A stretch of 61,857 bases of DNA from Leisingera sp. ANG59. Its GTDB lineage: Bacteria; Pseudomonadota; Alphaproteobacteria; Rhodobacterales; Rhodobacteraceae. Numbering within the stretch: the stretch's first letter is position 1; each line of letters opens with the position of its first letter. Positions 26,220 to 35,677 of this stretch are shown here, in pieces. The notes beneath the pieces were generated by a model. The model saw nothing but the letters and a program-made list of their open reading frames with translations, did not search any database and was not told the DNA's origin. The translations under genes and the position numbers were made by a program. The DNA lies in NCBI RefSeq assembly GCF_013317235.1, contig NZ_WLCM01000004.1:1-61857 (forward strand). Direction: 5' to 3'.

Positions 26220-27416
26220 CTATTTGACGCCCAGCCCCATCTGCATCAGCGTCTTACGCACCGGCGCCAGGGAATAGAGCGCATTGAGGCCGAAGGCGCG
26301 CAGGTCGCGCAGCGGGCGCGGTGCCAGCATGGAAGTGCGGTTCAGGAGGTCGATGCCTTTTACCCGCAGCAGGATCTCGTTGTGGCGGGCCTTGTGGTAG
26401 GCAGCCAGCATCTGGGCGTCGCCCAGGCCTTCGGGGCGGGCCTCGGCCAGCTCCAGCAGGCTGCGCAGATCGCCCAAGGACATGTTAAGGCCTTGCGCGC
26501 CGATCGGCGGCACCACATGGGCGGCTTCGGCCATGAGTGCCAGCCGCTCGCCGTTCAGCCGCTGGGCGGACTGGCTAATGATCGGCCAGATGGTGCGGCG
26601 GGAGGCCAGTTTCAGGTCGCCGAACAATCCGCAGCTGCGCTCGGTCATTGCGGCCTCAAAGGCTTCCGGTGCCAGGTTCAGGAGTTCCTGCGCCCTAGGG
26701 CCGCGCTCCATCCAGACAATGGCTGAGGACGGCTGGCCCTGGTAATCGGGCAGCGGCACCAGCGTGAACGGCCCGCCGGAGCGGTGGATCTCGGTAGAGA
26801 CGTTTTCATGCGGCACCGGGTGGGTGACGGCAAAGGCCAGCGCCTTTTGCCCGTAGCGGGTGGTCTTTACCGGAATGCCTGCGGCCTCGCGCATCGGGGA
26901 GTTGCGGCCGTCGCAGGCAACCACCAGTTTTGCGGTCACTTGGCTGCCGTCGCTGAGGCCGACGCGGGCCTCATCCGTGCGGGTGAAGAGGCCCGTGGTG
27001 CCGGTGCCAAAGCGCAGGTCCACGTTGGGCAGTTCAGCCAGCCGGGCGATCATTTCACGCCGCAGGAGCCAGTTGGGCAGGTTCCAGCCGAACGGCTGGT
27101 CGGAGATATCGGCGGCGTTGAAGTCCTTGACCACCCGCGGTTCGGGCCGGGCGCCGCCGGCGTCGACGATGCGCATGATCTGCAACGGCGCAGCGTGCTC
27201 TTCCAGCCGCGCCCAGATCCCGCATCGCGCCAGCAGTCCCTGCGCGGGCTGCAGGAAAGCGGTGGTGCGCAGGTCGGAGCCTTCGGCGTCGCGTTCGGTC
27301 ACCGGCGGGGCCGGGTCGGCGCAGATGACGGAAAAGCCGCTGGAGGCAAATGCGGCGGCTGCGGTCAGTCCCGCAATGCCGCCGCCGGAAATCAGGATGT
27401 CGCAGGTCTCGGCCAT
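26220..27416 (-). CDS. UbiH/UbiF/Coq6-family FAD monooxygenase
   Basis: The 398-residue flavoprotein has the Rossmann FAD motif ISGGGIAGLTAAAAFA near the N-terminus, the VACDGRNSPMREAAG (DG) motif in the middle, and MAEAAHVVPPIGAQGLNMSLGDLRSLLELA binding the FAD ribityl. These place it among ubiquinone ring hydroxylases. Which ring carbon it hydroxylates cannot be told from sequence. The usual GD in the third motif reads EA (AEAAH), a common variant. It is upstream of and adjacent to the M50-like gene. Confidence 0.9.
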   Translation of the reverse strand: MAETCDILISGGGIAGLTAAAAFASSGFSVICADPAPPVTERDAEGSDLRTTAFLQPAQGLLARCGIWARLEEHAAPLQIMRIVDAGGARPEPRVVKDFNAADISDQPFGWNLPNWLLRREMIARLAELPNVDLRFGTGTTGLFTRTDEARVGLSDGSQVTAKLVVACDGRNSPMREAAGIPVKTTRYGQKALAFAVTHPVPHENVSTEIHRSGGPFTLVPLPDYQGQPSSAIVWMERGPRAQELLNLAPEAFEAAMTERSCGLFGDLKLASRRTIWPIISQSAQRLNGERLALMAEAAHVVPPIGAQGLNMSLGDLRSLLELAEARPEGLGDAQMLAAYHKARHNEILLRVKGIDLLNRTSMLAPRPLRDLRAFGLNALYSLAPVRKTLMQMGLGVK

Positions 27417-27494
27417 GGTCTCAGCCCTCCGTTGTTGCCCTGAAATAGGCCCTGACGGAGGGGGAAGACAAGCGGCAACCTGCTGCGCGGGGCA

Positions 27495-27743
27495 TTAGCC
27501 GCGGGTGATGGAGAGCAGAACCAGGAACATCACCGGCACCATGCACAGCGCCGGGATGTACAGCCCTGGAATGCCGAACAGCATGATCGAGCAGCCCCAC
27601 AGGCTGACAAAGGTGGCAAGGGCGTAGCCGATGTTCTCTTCCGGGCCGTAGGCGACCTCCTTGATCATCCGTCCCAGCAGCGGCACGGCAAACAGGATGC
27701 GCTGCCACAGGGTCAGTTGGGCGGGGAGTGTATATGCGCTCAT
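27495..27743 (-). CDS. Small two-helix membrane protein
   Basis: The 82-residue protein (ATG 27743) has an amphipathic N-terminal part (LTLWQRILFAVPLLGRMIKEVAYGPEEN) and two hydrophobic segments (about 45-63 and 63-80) ending ITRG. I do not recognise the family by name, although such short proteins are common in roseobacter genomes. The frame is open upstream to 27881 but those codons look non-coding. It lies 78 nt upstream of the UbiH-type gene on the same strand. Confidence 0.65.
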   Translation of the reverse strand: MSAYTLPAQLTLWQRILFAVPLLGRMIKEVAYGPEENIGYALATFVSLWGCSIMLFGIPGLYIPALCMVPVMFLVLLSITRG

Positions 27744-27907
27744 CGGTCGGGCTCCATCAGGTCGTTTCGGGGCGCATATAGGCAGGAAAACATGCGTCAA
27801 ACAGGTATATTTTGCCGCAGTTGCGAAGATTTGCCGGAATGCAATTGCACACATTCTGCGATGCGGCAAACGGCTGCGCAAAAGCGTCCCGGCGCAGGTT
27901 CTGCGGG

Positions 27908-28552
27908 TCAGGTCAGGGCGGCCAGAAAACCTGCCAGATCGTCCGAGTGGTGATGGATATGGTCCGCCCGGACCGGCTCCGGCGCCACATGCACGGTGCG
28001 CATGCCCATCTCATGCGGGGCTGCCAGGTTACGCGGGTCGTCCTCGAACATGGCGGCCTGCTGCGGGGCGATCCCCGCACGGGCAAAGACCCGATCAAAG
28101 GCGCGGCGTTCGGGCTTGGGGTGGTAGTCCGCATGTTCGACGCCATAGACCTCATCGAACAGTCCGGACAGCCCGCGCGCGGCCAGCACCCGTTCTGCAT
28201 AGGGGGCAGAGCCGTTGGTGTAGACGATCTTCTTGCCGGGCAGGTTGCGGATCGCGGCCGCCAGCGGCGCATCCTCTTCCAGGTGGTCCATCGAGATGTC
28301 ATGCACCGCGACCAGGTAGGGGTCCGGGTCCAAGCCGTGCTCGCGCATCAGCCCGGCCAGGGTGGTGCCATGCTCGCGCCAGTAATGGCTGCGCAGGCGG
28401 TCGGCCTCTGCCTTATCCACCTTTAGCGCGTCCATGACATAAGCCGTCATCTTGACCTCGATCTGGTCGAACAGCCGCGCGGACGGGTGGTAGAGGGTGT
28501 TGTCCAGATCGAACACCCATTGGCTGACATGGGAAAAGGCTTGTTTGGGCAT
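27908..28552 (-). CDS. HAD-family pyrimidine 5'-nucleotidase
   Basis: The 214-residue enzyme starts at ATG 28552 with PKQAFSHVSQWVFDLDNTLYHPS, placing the HAD nucleophile motif DLDNT at residues 15-19. Motif II is KKIVYTNGSA, motif III a Lys near DYHPKPERRAF, and motif IV FEDDPRNL. The DNTLY variant is typical of the Sdt1/PHM8-like pyrimidine 5'-nucleotidases. It would dephosphorylate UMP/CMP or pyridine-type nucleotides. The upstream part of the open frame is non-coding. It is divergent from the GntR gene. Confidence 0.9.
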   Translation of the reverse strand: MPKQAFSHVSQWVFDLDNTLYHPSARLFDQIEVKMTAYVMDALKVDKAEADRLRSHYWREHGTTLAGLMREHGLDPDPYLVAVHDISMDHLEEDAPLAAAIRNLPGKKIVYTNGSAPYAERVLAARGLSGLFDEVYGVEHADYHPKPERRAFDRVFARAGIAPQQAAMFEDDPRNLAAPHEMGMRTVHVAPEPVRADHIHHHSDDLAGFLAALT

Positions 28553-28694
28553 GACGCCCAAGTAGGCGCCCTTTGTCGCTTTTGCAATGAAAAGCGCATT
28601 TTGCCTGCGGGTTTTCAGCGCGCTGGCGCCATCAGGGTTGATTGCTGGGGGATGCGCTGTAGAGATTGTCGGATCAAAACAGACAGGAACGACC

Positions 28695-29339
28695 ATGAGC
28701 CAGAGCCGCAGCAACCAGAAAGATGCCTATGCGCTGATCCTCGAGGCGATCGACTCCGGGATCTACAAGCCGGGCGACCGGCTGGTGGAAAGCGATCTGG
28801 CGGAACGCTTTGGCGTGTCGCGCACCCCGATCCGCGAGGCGCTGCAGAGGCTGGAGACGCAATCGCTGCTGGAGCGCGACGGGCGGTCGCTGATCGTGGC
28901 GTCGCTCGATCACAACCAGATGGCCGAGCTTTATGTGGTTCGGCGCGAGCTGGAGGGGCTGGCGGCGCAGCTGGCGGCGCGGCATGCCACCGAGGAAGAG
29001 ATCAAGGTGCTGAAGGAGATGGTCGAGTCCGACGACAAGCTGATCGGCGATCCGACGGCGCTGTCCAAGGCAAACCGCCGGTTCCATGAGCAGATCCACC
29101 TGGCCTCGCACAACCGCTATCTGGTGCAGCAGCTGGATCTGGTGCACCGGACGATGGCGCTGATGGCAACCACCTCGCTGGCTGCCGAGGGCCGCAGCGA
29201 GATTGCCCAGTCGGAGCACAAGGGCATTGTCGACGCGATCAGCCGCCGCGACGAGGCGGCGGCAGGCGAGGCTTTGAAGGAGCACATCTCGATTGCCTTC
29301 ATGACCCGGCTGAAGCAGGACGCCAGCGGGCGGGGATAA
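28695..29339 (+). CDS. GntR-family (FCD) transcriptional regulator
   Basis: The 214-residue regulator has an N-terminal winged HTH (YKPGDRLVESDLAERFGVSRTPIREALQRLETQSLL region; SRTPIREAL is the recognition helix). A C-terminal FCD helical domain follows, with YVVRRELEGLAAQLAARHAT, NRRFHEQIHLASHN and SEHKGIVDAISRRDEAAAGEALKEHI. Effectors of FCD members are usually organic acids. I start it at ATG 28695. Its last 41 nt overlap the 3' end of the convergent glycosyltransferase gene. Confidence 0.9.
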   Translation: MSQSRSNQKDAYALILEAIDSGIYKPGDRLVESDLAERFGVSRTPIREALQRLETQSLLERDGRSLIVASLDHNQMAELYVVRRELEGLAAQLAARHATEEEIKVLKEMVESDDKLIGDPTALSKANRRFHEQIHLASHNRYLVQQLDLVHRTMALMATTSLAAEGRSEIAQSEHKGIVDAISRRDEAAAGEALKEHISIAFMTRLKQDASGRG

Positions 29340-31230
29340 GCCGCCACGGCCAGCGCCGGGGCCGGGCCGCGGGTTTGATGCCGTGGGCGGTTTTGTCCCA
29401 GAAAAACGGGCGGGCGAGCAGTTCATGCGCAGCCTTGGTGACAGCGATGGCGCCCATCGGAAAGTAAAGGATCATCGCGGGCGCCCAGGCGGCCAGCCAG
29501 GGCCGCCCCATGGCAAAGGCCGCGGTGATGCTGATCACCAGCCCAAGCCCTTCAAAGAACACCAGCGAGGCCGCCGCCAGGGTCAGCAGCAGCGGAGGCA
29601 GGCTGTCTGCGCCCGGGGGCGGCAGGCCCAGCGTGAACAGCCAGAAAGACCAGAGAACCGGGGCAAACAGAAACTGCCCGATGGTGCCCAGAAAGAACGC
29701 CTGAAAGCCCAGGAAGCGCTTCCAGCCCAGATCGGCCAGCAGCCGCAGCGGCCGGCGAATATGCACCAGGTAGGTCACCATGAACCCCTTGAGCCAGCGG
29801 GAGCGCTGCCTGATCCAGGGCCAAGGACGCCAATTGGCCTCCTCGTAAGTGGTGCTGGGCAGCATTTCGGTACGGTATCCCGCCCGGTACAGGCGGACGC
29901 CCAGGTCGGCGTCCTCGGTGACGTTATGGGCATCCCAGCCGCCCAGTTCCTCCAGAACCGTCCGGCGCACGAACATGGTGGTGCCGCCTAAGGGGACCAC
30001 CAGGCCAAGCCTCGCAATACCGTGCAGGACGATGCGGAACCAGCTGGCATATTCCAGTGTGAAGCAGCGCGAAATCCAGTTGGTGCCCGGATTGTAGTAG
30101 TCCAGCACCCCCTGAAAGCAGGCGGTGCGGTCACTGGCGGAGGCAAAGGCCTTCGCCACCTGGTTCAGCTGGTCTGTCTGAGGCGCATCTTCCGCGTCCC
30201 AGACCCCGATGATATCCCCCCGGCAGAAGTTCAGCGCATAGTTCATCGCCCGCGGTTTAGTGGTCAGCCCGCCGAAAGCCGGGACCTCCACCACCCGGAT
30301 CCAGGGCGGAAGGCGGGTGTTCTCCAGGGCGGCCCGGGTGACGCTGTCGTGCTCCTCCAGCACCAGAATCACGTCCGTCTGCGCCCGCGGATAGCGGAGC
30401 TTCCGGATCCGGGTGAGCAGGGCATGGCTGATCTCGGCCTCCCGGAAGAGCGGCACCAGGATCGAAATCATCGGGTAAGAGGTGCGGGCGGGCGGGGCAG
30501 CGGCAGGCACAGCGGATGTCCTGTCCGCCCGTGCCTGCCAGTAAGAAGCGAGCCCGAAGAGTTTGAGCGCTGTGAACAGGAAAACAGTCAGCAGGGCGAT
30601 CGCGCTGAGGGCGGCGGGAACTGCTGCCGGTGCGTGCCAGGACAGAAAGAGCGCCGGCGCGGCCAAGGCCGCCAGAAGGGCACGGCTCCGGGCGGGCCGC
30701 AAGGTGCGGCAGCTCAGGCGCGGGGGCACGCTGCAGCTTGCCTGCCGCACCAGTGCCGGGCTGAAGTGGGCGGTCAGTAAAGCCGTAATCTGCGCTTCAC
30801 TGGCCAGAACCGGAGTGACCCGTTCGAATTTGTGCTGCAGCTCCTGTTGCAGGGCCTCAAACCGGTCGGGGTGGGCCACGGCCAGGGTGACGGTCCGGCC
30901 CAGTTGCATCCAGGGAACAGCGCAGTGGCGGAGCCAGAAAGCTGCGGGTTTGCGCGCCAGCAGCCGCGCGCTGGCCACCTGGCCGGATAAATCGGCGCGG
31001 GGCATCCGGTATTGGCGGGACAGTGTCTCCAGCACCTGGTCTTCGCTGGCCAATCCCTCGGCGATCAGCACCCGCCCAAGCGCGGCTTTCTGATGCTGGC
31101 GCAGCACCAGCGCCTTCATCATGCTGCTGCTGTCCAAGGGGGGCGGGGCAGCCGAAGGCAGGCCCTGCTGGCGGGGCTTTCCATGCTCCGGCGGCCGGAG
31201 CTGCCGAAGCGGCTGTGACACAGTACCCAT
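29299..31230 (-). CDS. GT2 glycosyltransferase with MshEN/GspE N-terminal domain
   Basis: The 643-residue protein joins two modules. Residues about 40-160 resemble the MshEN domain of type II secretion ATPases (LGRVLIAEGLASEDQVLETLSRQYRMPRADL), which in other proteins binds c-di-GMP or a partner. After two TM helices (about 182-228) comes a processive GT2 domain (YPMISILVPLFREAE, VWDAEDAPQ, TEDADLGVRLYRAGY, RQRSRWLKGF giving the QxxRW). Several C-terminal TM helices follow. It resembles NfrB/N4-glycosyltransferase-like proteins with the order reversed. It would polymerise or export an exopolysaccharide. Start ATG 31230 is uncertain; Met37/38 is possible. Confidence 0.85.
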   Translation of the reverse strand: MGTVSQPLRQLRPPEHGKPRQQGLPSAAPPPLDSSSMMKALVLRQHQKAALGRVLIAEGLASEDQVLETLSRQYRMPRADLSGQVASARLLARKPAAFWLRHCAVPWMQLGRTVTLAVAHPDRFEALQQELQHKFERVTPVLASEAQITALLTAHFSPALVRQASCSVPPRLSCRTLRPARSRALLAALAAPALFLSWHAPAAVPAALSAIALLTVFLFTALKLFGLASYWQARADRTSAVPAAAPPARTSYPMISILVPLFREAEISHALLTRIRKLRYPRAQTDVILVLEEHDSVTRAALENTRLPPWIRVVEVPAFGGLTTKPRAMNYALNFCRGDIIGVWDAEDAPQTDQLNQVAKAFASASDRTACFQGVLDYYNPGTNWISRCFTLEYASWFRIVLHGIARLGLVVPLGGTTMFVRRTVLEELGGWDAHNVTEDADLGVRLYRAGYRTEMLPSTTYEEANWRPWPWIRQRSRWLKGFMVTYLVHIRRPLRLLADLGWKRFLGFQAFFLGTIGQFLFAPVLWSFWLFTLGLPPPGADSLPPLLLTLAAASLVFFEGLGLVISITAAFAMGRPWLAAWAPAMILYFPMGAIAVTKAAHELLARPFFWDKTAHGIKPAARPRRWPWRLIPARWRPASAGS

Positions 31231-31340
31231 CGCCCGTCCGCAACACTGAAACCAGAGGCATTCAGGCTGCGGGCAGGGGGTTAAGAGTTGGTAAACACGG
31301 TGTTAACCATGCCGCCAGCGCGGCATGGCCAGGCAATTTT

Positions 31341-32501
31341 TTACGCAGGTTTGCGTTCTGCCATAGCTTCGGCAAAGCGCTCAAACAGATAGAAGCTGTC
31401 CTGCGGGCCGGGGCTGGCCTCGGGGTGGTGCTGCACCGAGAAGACCGGCTTGCCGGCAATGCGGATGCCGCAGTTGGATCCGTCAAACAGCGAGACATGC
31501 GATTCTTCGACGCCTTCCGGCAGGGTCTGCGCATCGACGGCGAAGCCGTGGTTCATCGAGGTGATCTCCACCTTGCCGGTGGAGTGCTCCTTGACCGGGT
31601 GGTTGGCGCCGTGGTGGCCGTGGTTCATCTTGACGGTCTTCGCGCCCAGTGCCAGCGCCAGCATCTGGTGGCCCAGGCAGATGCCGAACACCGGCAGGTC
31701 AGCCTTCAGCACGTCCTGGATCATCGGCACCGCGTATTCGCCGGTGGCTGCCGGGTCGCCCGGGCCGTTGGAGAGAAACACGCCGTCGGGGTTGTGCGCC
31801 AGCACCTCCTCGGCAGTGGCAGTGGCGGGCAGCACGGTCACGTCGCAGCCGGCCGAGGCCAGGCAGCGCAGGATGTTGCGCTTGGCGCCATAGTCGACGG
31901 CGACAACCTTGTGCTTGGGGGCTTCCTGGCGGGCATAACCATCAGGCCAGGCCCAGCGCATTTCGTCCCAGCGGTAGCTTTGCGCGCAGGTCACGTCCTT
32001 GGCCAGGTCAAGGCCGACCAGGCCGGACCACTCCCGCGCCTTGGCGACCAGCGCCTCGACGTCGAAATTGCCCTCGGGGTCATGCGCCAGAGCAACGTGC
32101 GGTGCGCCCTGCTGGCGGATCGCGCGGGTCAGGCGGCGGGTGTCGACACCGCCGATTGCGATGCGGCCGGTGCGGGTGAGCCAGTCCTTCAGCTCTTCGG
32201 TCGCGCGCCAGTTGGAGGCCAGCGTCGGATCCCATTTCACCACCATGCCCGCGGCGACAGGATCGCCGGTCTCGTCATCTTCGGGGGTGACCCCGGTGTT
32301 GCCGATGTGGGGGAAGGTGAAGGTGACGATCTGGCCGGCGTAGGAGGGGTCGGTCATGATCTCCTGGTAGCCGGTCATTGCGGTGTTGAAGCAGAGCTCG
32401 GCCACGGTTTCGCCGGCGGCGCCGAAGCCGGTGCCGTAAAAGACGGTGCCATCAGCGAGCGCCAGGCATGCGGTGGGCTTGGTCGGGGCGGAAGCGGCCA
32501 T
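31341..32501 (-). CDS. carA: Carbamoyl-phosphate synthase small subunit
   Basis: The 386-residue glutaminase subunit has N-terminal TACLALADGTVFYGTGFGA and NTAMTGYQEIMTDPSYAGQIV. The class I amidotransferase domain holds the catalytic Cys in PVFGICLGHQML, with His and Glu in VQHHPEASPGP. It releases ammonia for carbamoyl phosphate, feeding arginine and pyrimidine synthesis. I choose ATG 32501 because GGAG lies 8 nt upstream and the family start matches; ATG 32531 is an in-frame alternative. carB is not in the window. A perfect 9-bp hairpin (31307-31315 with 31320-31328) lies just downstream. Confidence 0.95.
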   Translation of the reverse strand: MAASAPTKPTACLALADGTVFYGTGFGAAGETVAELCFNTAMTGYQEIMTDPSYAGQIVTFTFPHIGNTGVTPEDDETGDPVAAGMVVKWDPTLASNWRATEELKDWLTRTGRIAIGGVDTRRLTRAIRQQGAPHVALAHDPEGNFDVEALVAKAREWSGLVGLDLAKDVTCAQSYRWDEMRWAWPDGYARQEAPKHKVVAVDYGAKRNILRCLASAGCDVTVLPATATAEEVLAHNPDGVFLSNGPGDPAATGEYAVPMIQDVLKADLPVFGICLGHQMLALALGAKTVKMNHGHHGANHPVKEHSTGKVEITSMNHGFAVDAQTLPEGVEESHVSLFDGSNCGIRIAGKPVFSVQHHPEASPGPQDSFYLFERFAEAMAERKPA

Positions 32502-32683
32502 TGCGCGAGTCTCCATGCGGGTGAAATTCATGGGCTTGTAAGGGGAGCGTTCATGCGGGTCAAGCCTGCACAGGCTGCCGAAGCTGACGCTGGGGCCGGA
32601 ATGGAAAGTTTACTGTAAACTTGCACAGCTGCATAAGAATGGATAACCATCGGTGTCCGGCAACCATGGGGATGCTTTTGAAT

Positions 32684-33157
32684 ATGGATACGCGCACACG
32701 GGTCAATCAGGCCCTGAAGCAGGCGATGAAAGACAAGGCCGCCGACCGGCTGGCCACGCTGCGGCTGATCAATGCCGCCATCAAGGACCGCGAGATTGCA
32801 GCCCGCGCCGATGGTGAGGAAAGCAGCATCGGCGACGGCGAAATCCTTGCCATTCTGGGCAAGATGACCAAGCAGCGCAAGGAAAGCGCCCGCGCCTATG
32901 AGGAAGGCGGGCGGCTGGACCTGGCGGAGCGGGAACTGGGTGAAATCGCCGTCATCGAGGAATTCCTGCCGCAGCAGCTGAGCGACGAGGAAGCCGCCGA
33001 TGCGGTGAAGGCGGCGGTTTCGGAAACCGGTGCCGAATCGATTCGCGACATGGGCAAGGTGATGGCCGCGCTGAAGGCGAAATACACCGGCCGGATGGAT
33101 TTCGGCAAAGCCGGGCCGATGGTCAAGGACCAGCTCTGCAGCAAGGGCGACTGCTGA
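32684..33157 (+). CDS. GatB/YqeY domain-containing protein
   Basis: The 157-residue protein matches the YqeY family: RTRVNQALKQAMKDKAADRLATLRLINAAIKD at the start, then ILAKMTKQRKESA-like ILGKMTKQRKES, EIAVIEEFLPQQLS and MGKVMAALKAKYTGRMDFG. It is an all-helical stand-alone relative of the tRNA-binding tail of GatB; the role is not established. I start it at ATG 32684; ATG 32672 and 32666 are also in frame. It is divergent from carA across about 180 nt. Confidence 0.9.
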   Translation: MDTRTRVNQALKQAMKDKAADRLATLRLINAAIKDREIAARADGEESSIGDGEILAILGKMTKQRKESARAYEEGGRLDLAERELGEIAVIEEFLPQQLSDEEAADAVKAAVSETGAESIRDMGKVMAALKAKYTGRMDFGKAGPMVKDQLCSKGDC

Positions 33158-33233
33158 TCTGCAGCAGCCGGGCTGATGCCGCGCTGACGCGCGGTGCCTG
33201 CGGCGCGAGTATTTGGCCAAAGAAGAAGTGGTG

Positions 33234-33258
33234 AGGCCCGCAGCGCGGGCCTTTCTCT
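33234..33258 (+). terminator. Intrinsic terminator after the YqeY gene
   Basis: An 8-bp perfect stem (33234-33241 with 33245-33252) has a 3-nt loop and is followed by TTCTCTT. It lies between the convergent YqeY and DUF2244 genes. Confidence 0.75.
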
Positions 33259-33264
33259 TGTCTG

Positions 33265-33747
33265 CTAACCGGACAAGGCGGTTTTGAGGTCGCCGTAGAG
33301 CGCCACCCGTTCCTCCTCAGACAGGAAGGCGCCGATCTCCACTTCGCGGCCGCAGCCCTGCAGGGTGACATAGTGGGGCACCGGGCCGTCATGGTCGTGC
33401 ATTTCGACGCGGGCCCAGTACCGGTTGCAATGCCAGCTCTGGCGCCTGCCGTCAGGGTTGATCCGCTCCAGATGGGCGTCGTCCTGGCTGATGGTCAGAA
33501 CCTCCAGGATCTGATGATCGCGGCGGCTGCGGTCCAGTGCCCATTTCATGCCGAACAGTGCCAGCAGCAGAAAAGGCAGCAGCCCCCACAAGAGTACGGA
33601 GCCCAGCACCGGGATCAGCGGCACGCAGATCAGCGCTGCGGTGAGGCCGAGGAAACGCGCATAGCCCTTGGGCGGCAGCGATTGATGCGGCCACAGGTGC
33701 AGTTCGCGCTCGGCGCCGGCTTGCGGCTGGGTCCAGTTATAGGGCAT
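33265..33747 (-). CDS. DUF2244 membrane protein
   Basis: The 160-residue protein has an N-terminal LHLWPHQSLPPKGYARFL, two TM helices (about 35-75), and a cytoplasmic C-terminal part with a double-psi-like HLERINPDGRRQSWHCNRYWARVEMHDHDGP stretch. These features define DUF2244. It is regularly found near cytochrome oxidase genes in alphaproteobacteria, and here it directly follows ctaD on the same strand with a terminator between. Function is unknown. I use ATG 33747; the longer frame to 33810 is unlikely. Confidence 0.85.
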   Translation of the reverse strand: MPYNWTQPQAGAERELHLWPHQSLPPKGYARFLGLTAALICVPLIPVLGSVLLWGLLPFLLLALFGMKWALDRSRRDHQILEVLTISQDDAHLERINPDGRRQSWHCNRYWARVEMHDHDGPVPHYVTLQGCGREVEIGAFLSEEERVALYGDLKTALSG

Positions 33748-33840
33748 CGGTTCGGGCCTGCTGTGGGAGAGCTTACTATAAATGATGTGCTGGAAACGCA
33801 GGATTTCCACTTCCGCTTTCTAACCGGCGCAGGCTGCATG

Positions 33841-33871
33841 AAAAAGGCCCCGGAGCATCTGCGCCGGGGCC
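33841..33871 (-). terminator. Intrinsic terminator of ctaD
   Basis: An 8-bp perfect GC stem (33846-33853 with 33864-33871) has a 10-nt loop and is followed on the minus strand by five T residues (33841-33845). It begins about 25 nt past the ctaD stop. Confidence 0.85.
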
Positions 33872-33896
33872 GTTTCCGAATTTTATGCTCAACCGC

Positions 33897-35570
33897 TTAG
33901 TGCGAATGCGAGCGGTCCCACTCTTCCTGCTTGGGCAGGATTTCGAAGGTGTGCTCCGGCGGCGGAGAGGGCAGGGTCCACTCCAGGGTGTCCGCGTATT
34001 CGTTCCAGTAGTTGTTCTGGGTGACGCGGGCGCCGCGCAGCAGCGAGTAGATCACCACGCCGAAGAACAGCAGGAACGAGGCAAAGGACAGGAACGCGCC
34101 GTAGGACGAGATCTTGTTCCAGTAGGCAAAGCCTTCCGGGTAGTCGATGTACCGGCGCGGCATGCCCTGGCGGCCCAGGAAGTGCTGCGGGAAGAAGGTC
34201 AGGTTGGCGCCGATGAAGAACATCCAGAAGTGGATCTGGGCGCCCAGCTCGTTGTACTGGCGGCCGGTCATCTTGCCGAAGTAGAAGTAGATGCCCGAGA
34301 AGATCGCGAACACCGCACCAAGCGACATCACGTAGTGGAAGTGAGCAACCACATAGTAGGTGTCGTGATAGGCACGGTCGACAGCCGCCTGCGACAGCAC
34401 CACGCCGGTCACACCGCCGACGGTGAACAGGAACAGGAAGCCGAAGGCGAACATCATCGGTGCTTTGAACTCGATGGAGCCGCCCCACATGGTGGCGATC
34501 CAGGAGAACACCTTCACGCCCGTGGGCACCGCAATCACCATGGTGGCCAGCATGAAGTAGGCCTGCTGGTTCAGCGACATGCCGACGGTGTACATGTGGT
34601 GCGCCCACACAACAAAGCCCAGAACGCCGATGGCGATGATCGCCCAGACCATCGGCAGGTAGCCGAAGACCGGCTTGCGCGCGAAGGTGGCGATGACGTG
34701 GGAGATGATGCCGAAGCCGGGCAGGATCACGATGTACACTTCCGGGTGGCCGAAGAACCACAGGATGTGCTGGTACAGGATCGGGTCGCCGCCGCCTGCC
34801 GCGTCAAAGAAGGTGAAGCCGAAGTTGCGGTCCATCAGCAGCATGGTGATGGCGCCGGCCAGAACCGGCAAGCTCAGCAGGATCAGCCAGGAGGTTACGA
34901 AGATCGACCAGGAGAACAGCGGCACCTTGAACAGGGTCATGCCCGGGGCGCGCATGTTCAGGAAGGTGGTGATCATGTTGATCGCACCCAGGATGGACGA
35001 CGCGCCGGAGACGTGCACGGCGAAGATCGCCAGGTCCATCGAGTAGCCGCCTTCGTTCACGGACAGCGGCGGGTACAGAACCCAGCCCACGCCGGAGCCC
35101 AGCTGGTCATTGCCGCCCGGGGAGACAACCGAGAGGACCGCCAGCGAGGTGCCTGCGACATACATCCAGAACGACAGGTTGTTCATCCGCGGGAACGCCA
35201 TGTCCGGCGCGCCGATCTGCAGCGGCATGAAGTAGTTGCCGAAACCGCCGAACAGCGCCGGAATCACCACGAAGAACATCATCAGGATGCCGTGGGCGGT
35301 GATCATCACGTTCCAGAGGTGGCCGTTCGGAGTACATTCCGCAGCGGCGTCTGCGAACAGGCGCGCGCCTTCCAGGCACATGTACTGAACGCCGGGATCC
35401 ATCAGCTCCAGCCGCATGTAGACGGTGAAGATGACGGAGATGAGACCTGCAATCGCCGAAACGATCAGGTAAAGAATGCCGATATCCTTATGGTTCGTGC
35501 TCATGAACCAGCGGGTGAAAAAGCTCCGCTCGTCCTCGTGGCCGTGACCATGAATGGCTGCGTCTGCCAT
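33897..35570 (-). CDS. ctaD: Cytochrome c oxidase subunit I (aa3 type)
   Basis: The 557-residue protein has 12 TM helices and the full haem-copper core. It has [15 protein letters not shown] at the start, [12 protein letters not shown] (low-spin haem His), [17 protein letters not shown] (CuB His and the cross-linked Tyr), HHMYTVGM, and [18 protein letters not shown] (haem ligands). It reduces oxygen to water and pumps protons with subunits II and III, which are not in the window. It is a stand-alone ctaD copy. An FNR-like site lies about 108 nt upstream of its start codon. Confidence 0.97.
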   Translation of the reverse strand: MADAAIHGHGHEDERSFFTRWFMSTNHKDIGILYLIVSAIAGLISVIFTVYMRLELMDPGVQYMCLEGARLFADAAAECTPNGHLWNVMITAHGILMMFFVVIPALFGGFGNYFMPLQIGAPDMAFPRMNNLSFWMYVAGTSLAVLSVVSPGGNDQLGSGVGWVLYPPLSVNEGGYSMDLAIFAVHVSGASSILGAINMITTFLNMRAPGMTLFKVPLFSWSIFVTSWLILLSLPVLAGAITMLLMDRNFGFTFFDAAGGGDPILYQHILWFFGHPEVYIVILPGFGIISHVIATFARKPVFGYLPMVWAIIAIGVLGFVVWAHHMYTVGMSLNQQAYFMLATMVIAVPTGVKVFSWIATMWGGSIEFKAPMMFAFGFLFLFTVGGVTGVVLSQAAVDRAYHDTYYVVAHFHYVMSLGAVFAIFSGIYFYFGKMTGRQYNELGAQIHFWMFFIGANLTFFPQHFLGRQGMPRRYIDYPEGFAYWNKISSYGAFLSFASFLLFFGVVIYSLLRGARVTQNNYWNEYADTLEWTLPSPPPEHTFEILPKQEEWDRSHSH

Positions 35571-35677
35571 TTAGGTGCCTCCTGCTGCATAACGAAAGGC
35601 CCCCGGAGACGGACTCCGGGCGGCCTGGATTCCTTGCGAGTTTTAGTGTGGCCTGCCGGGGCCTTCAATGGCGGAGT

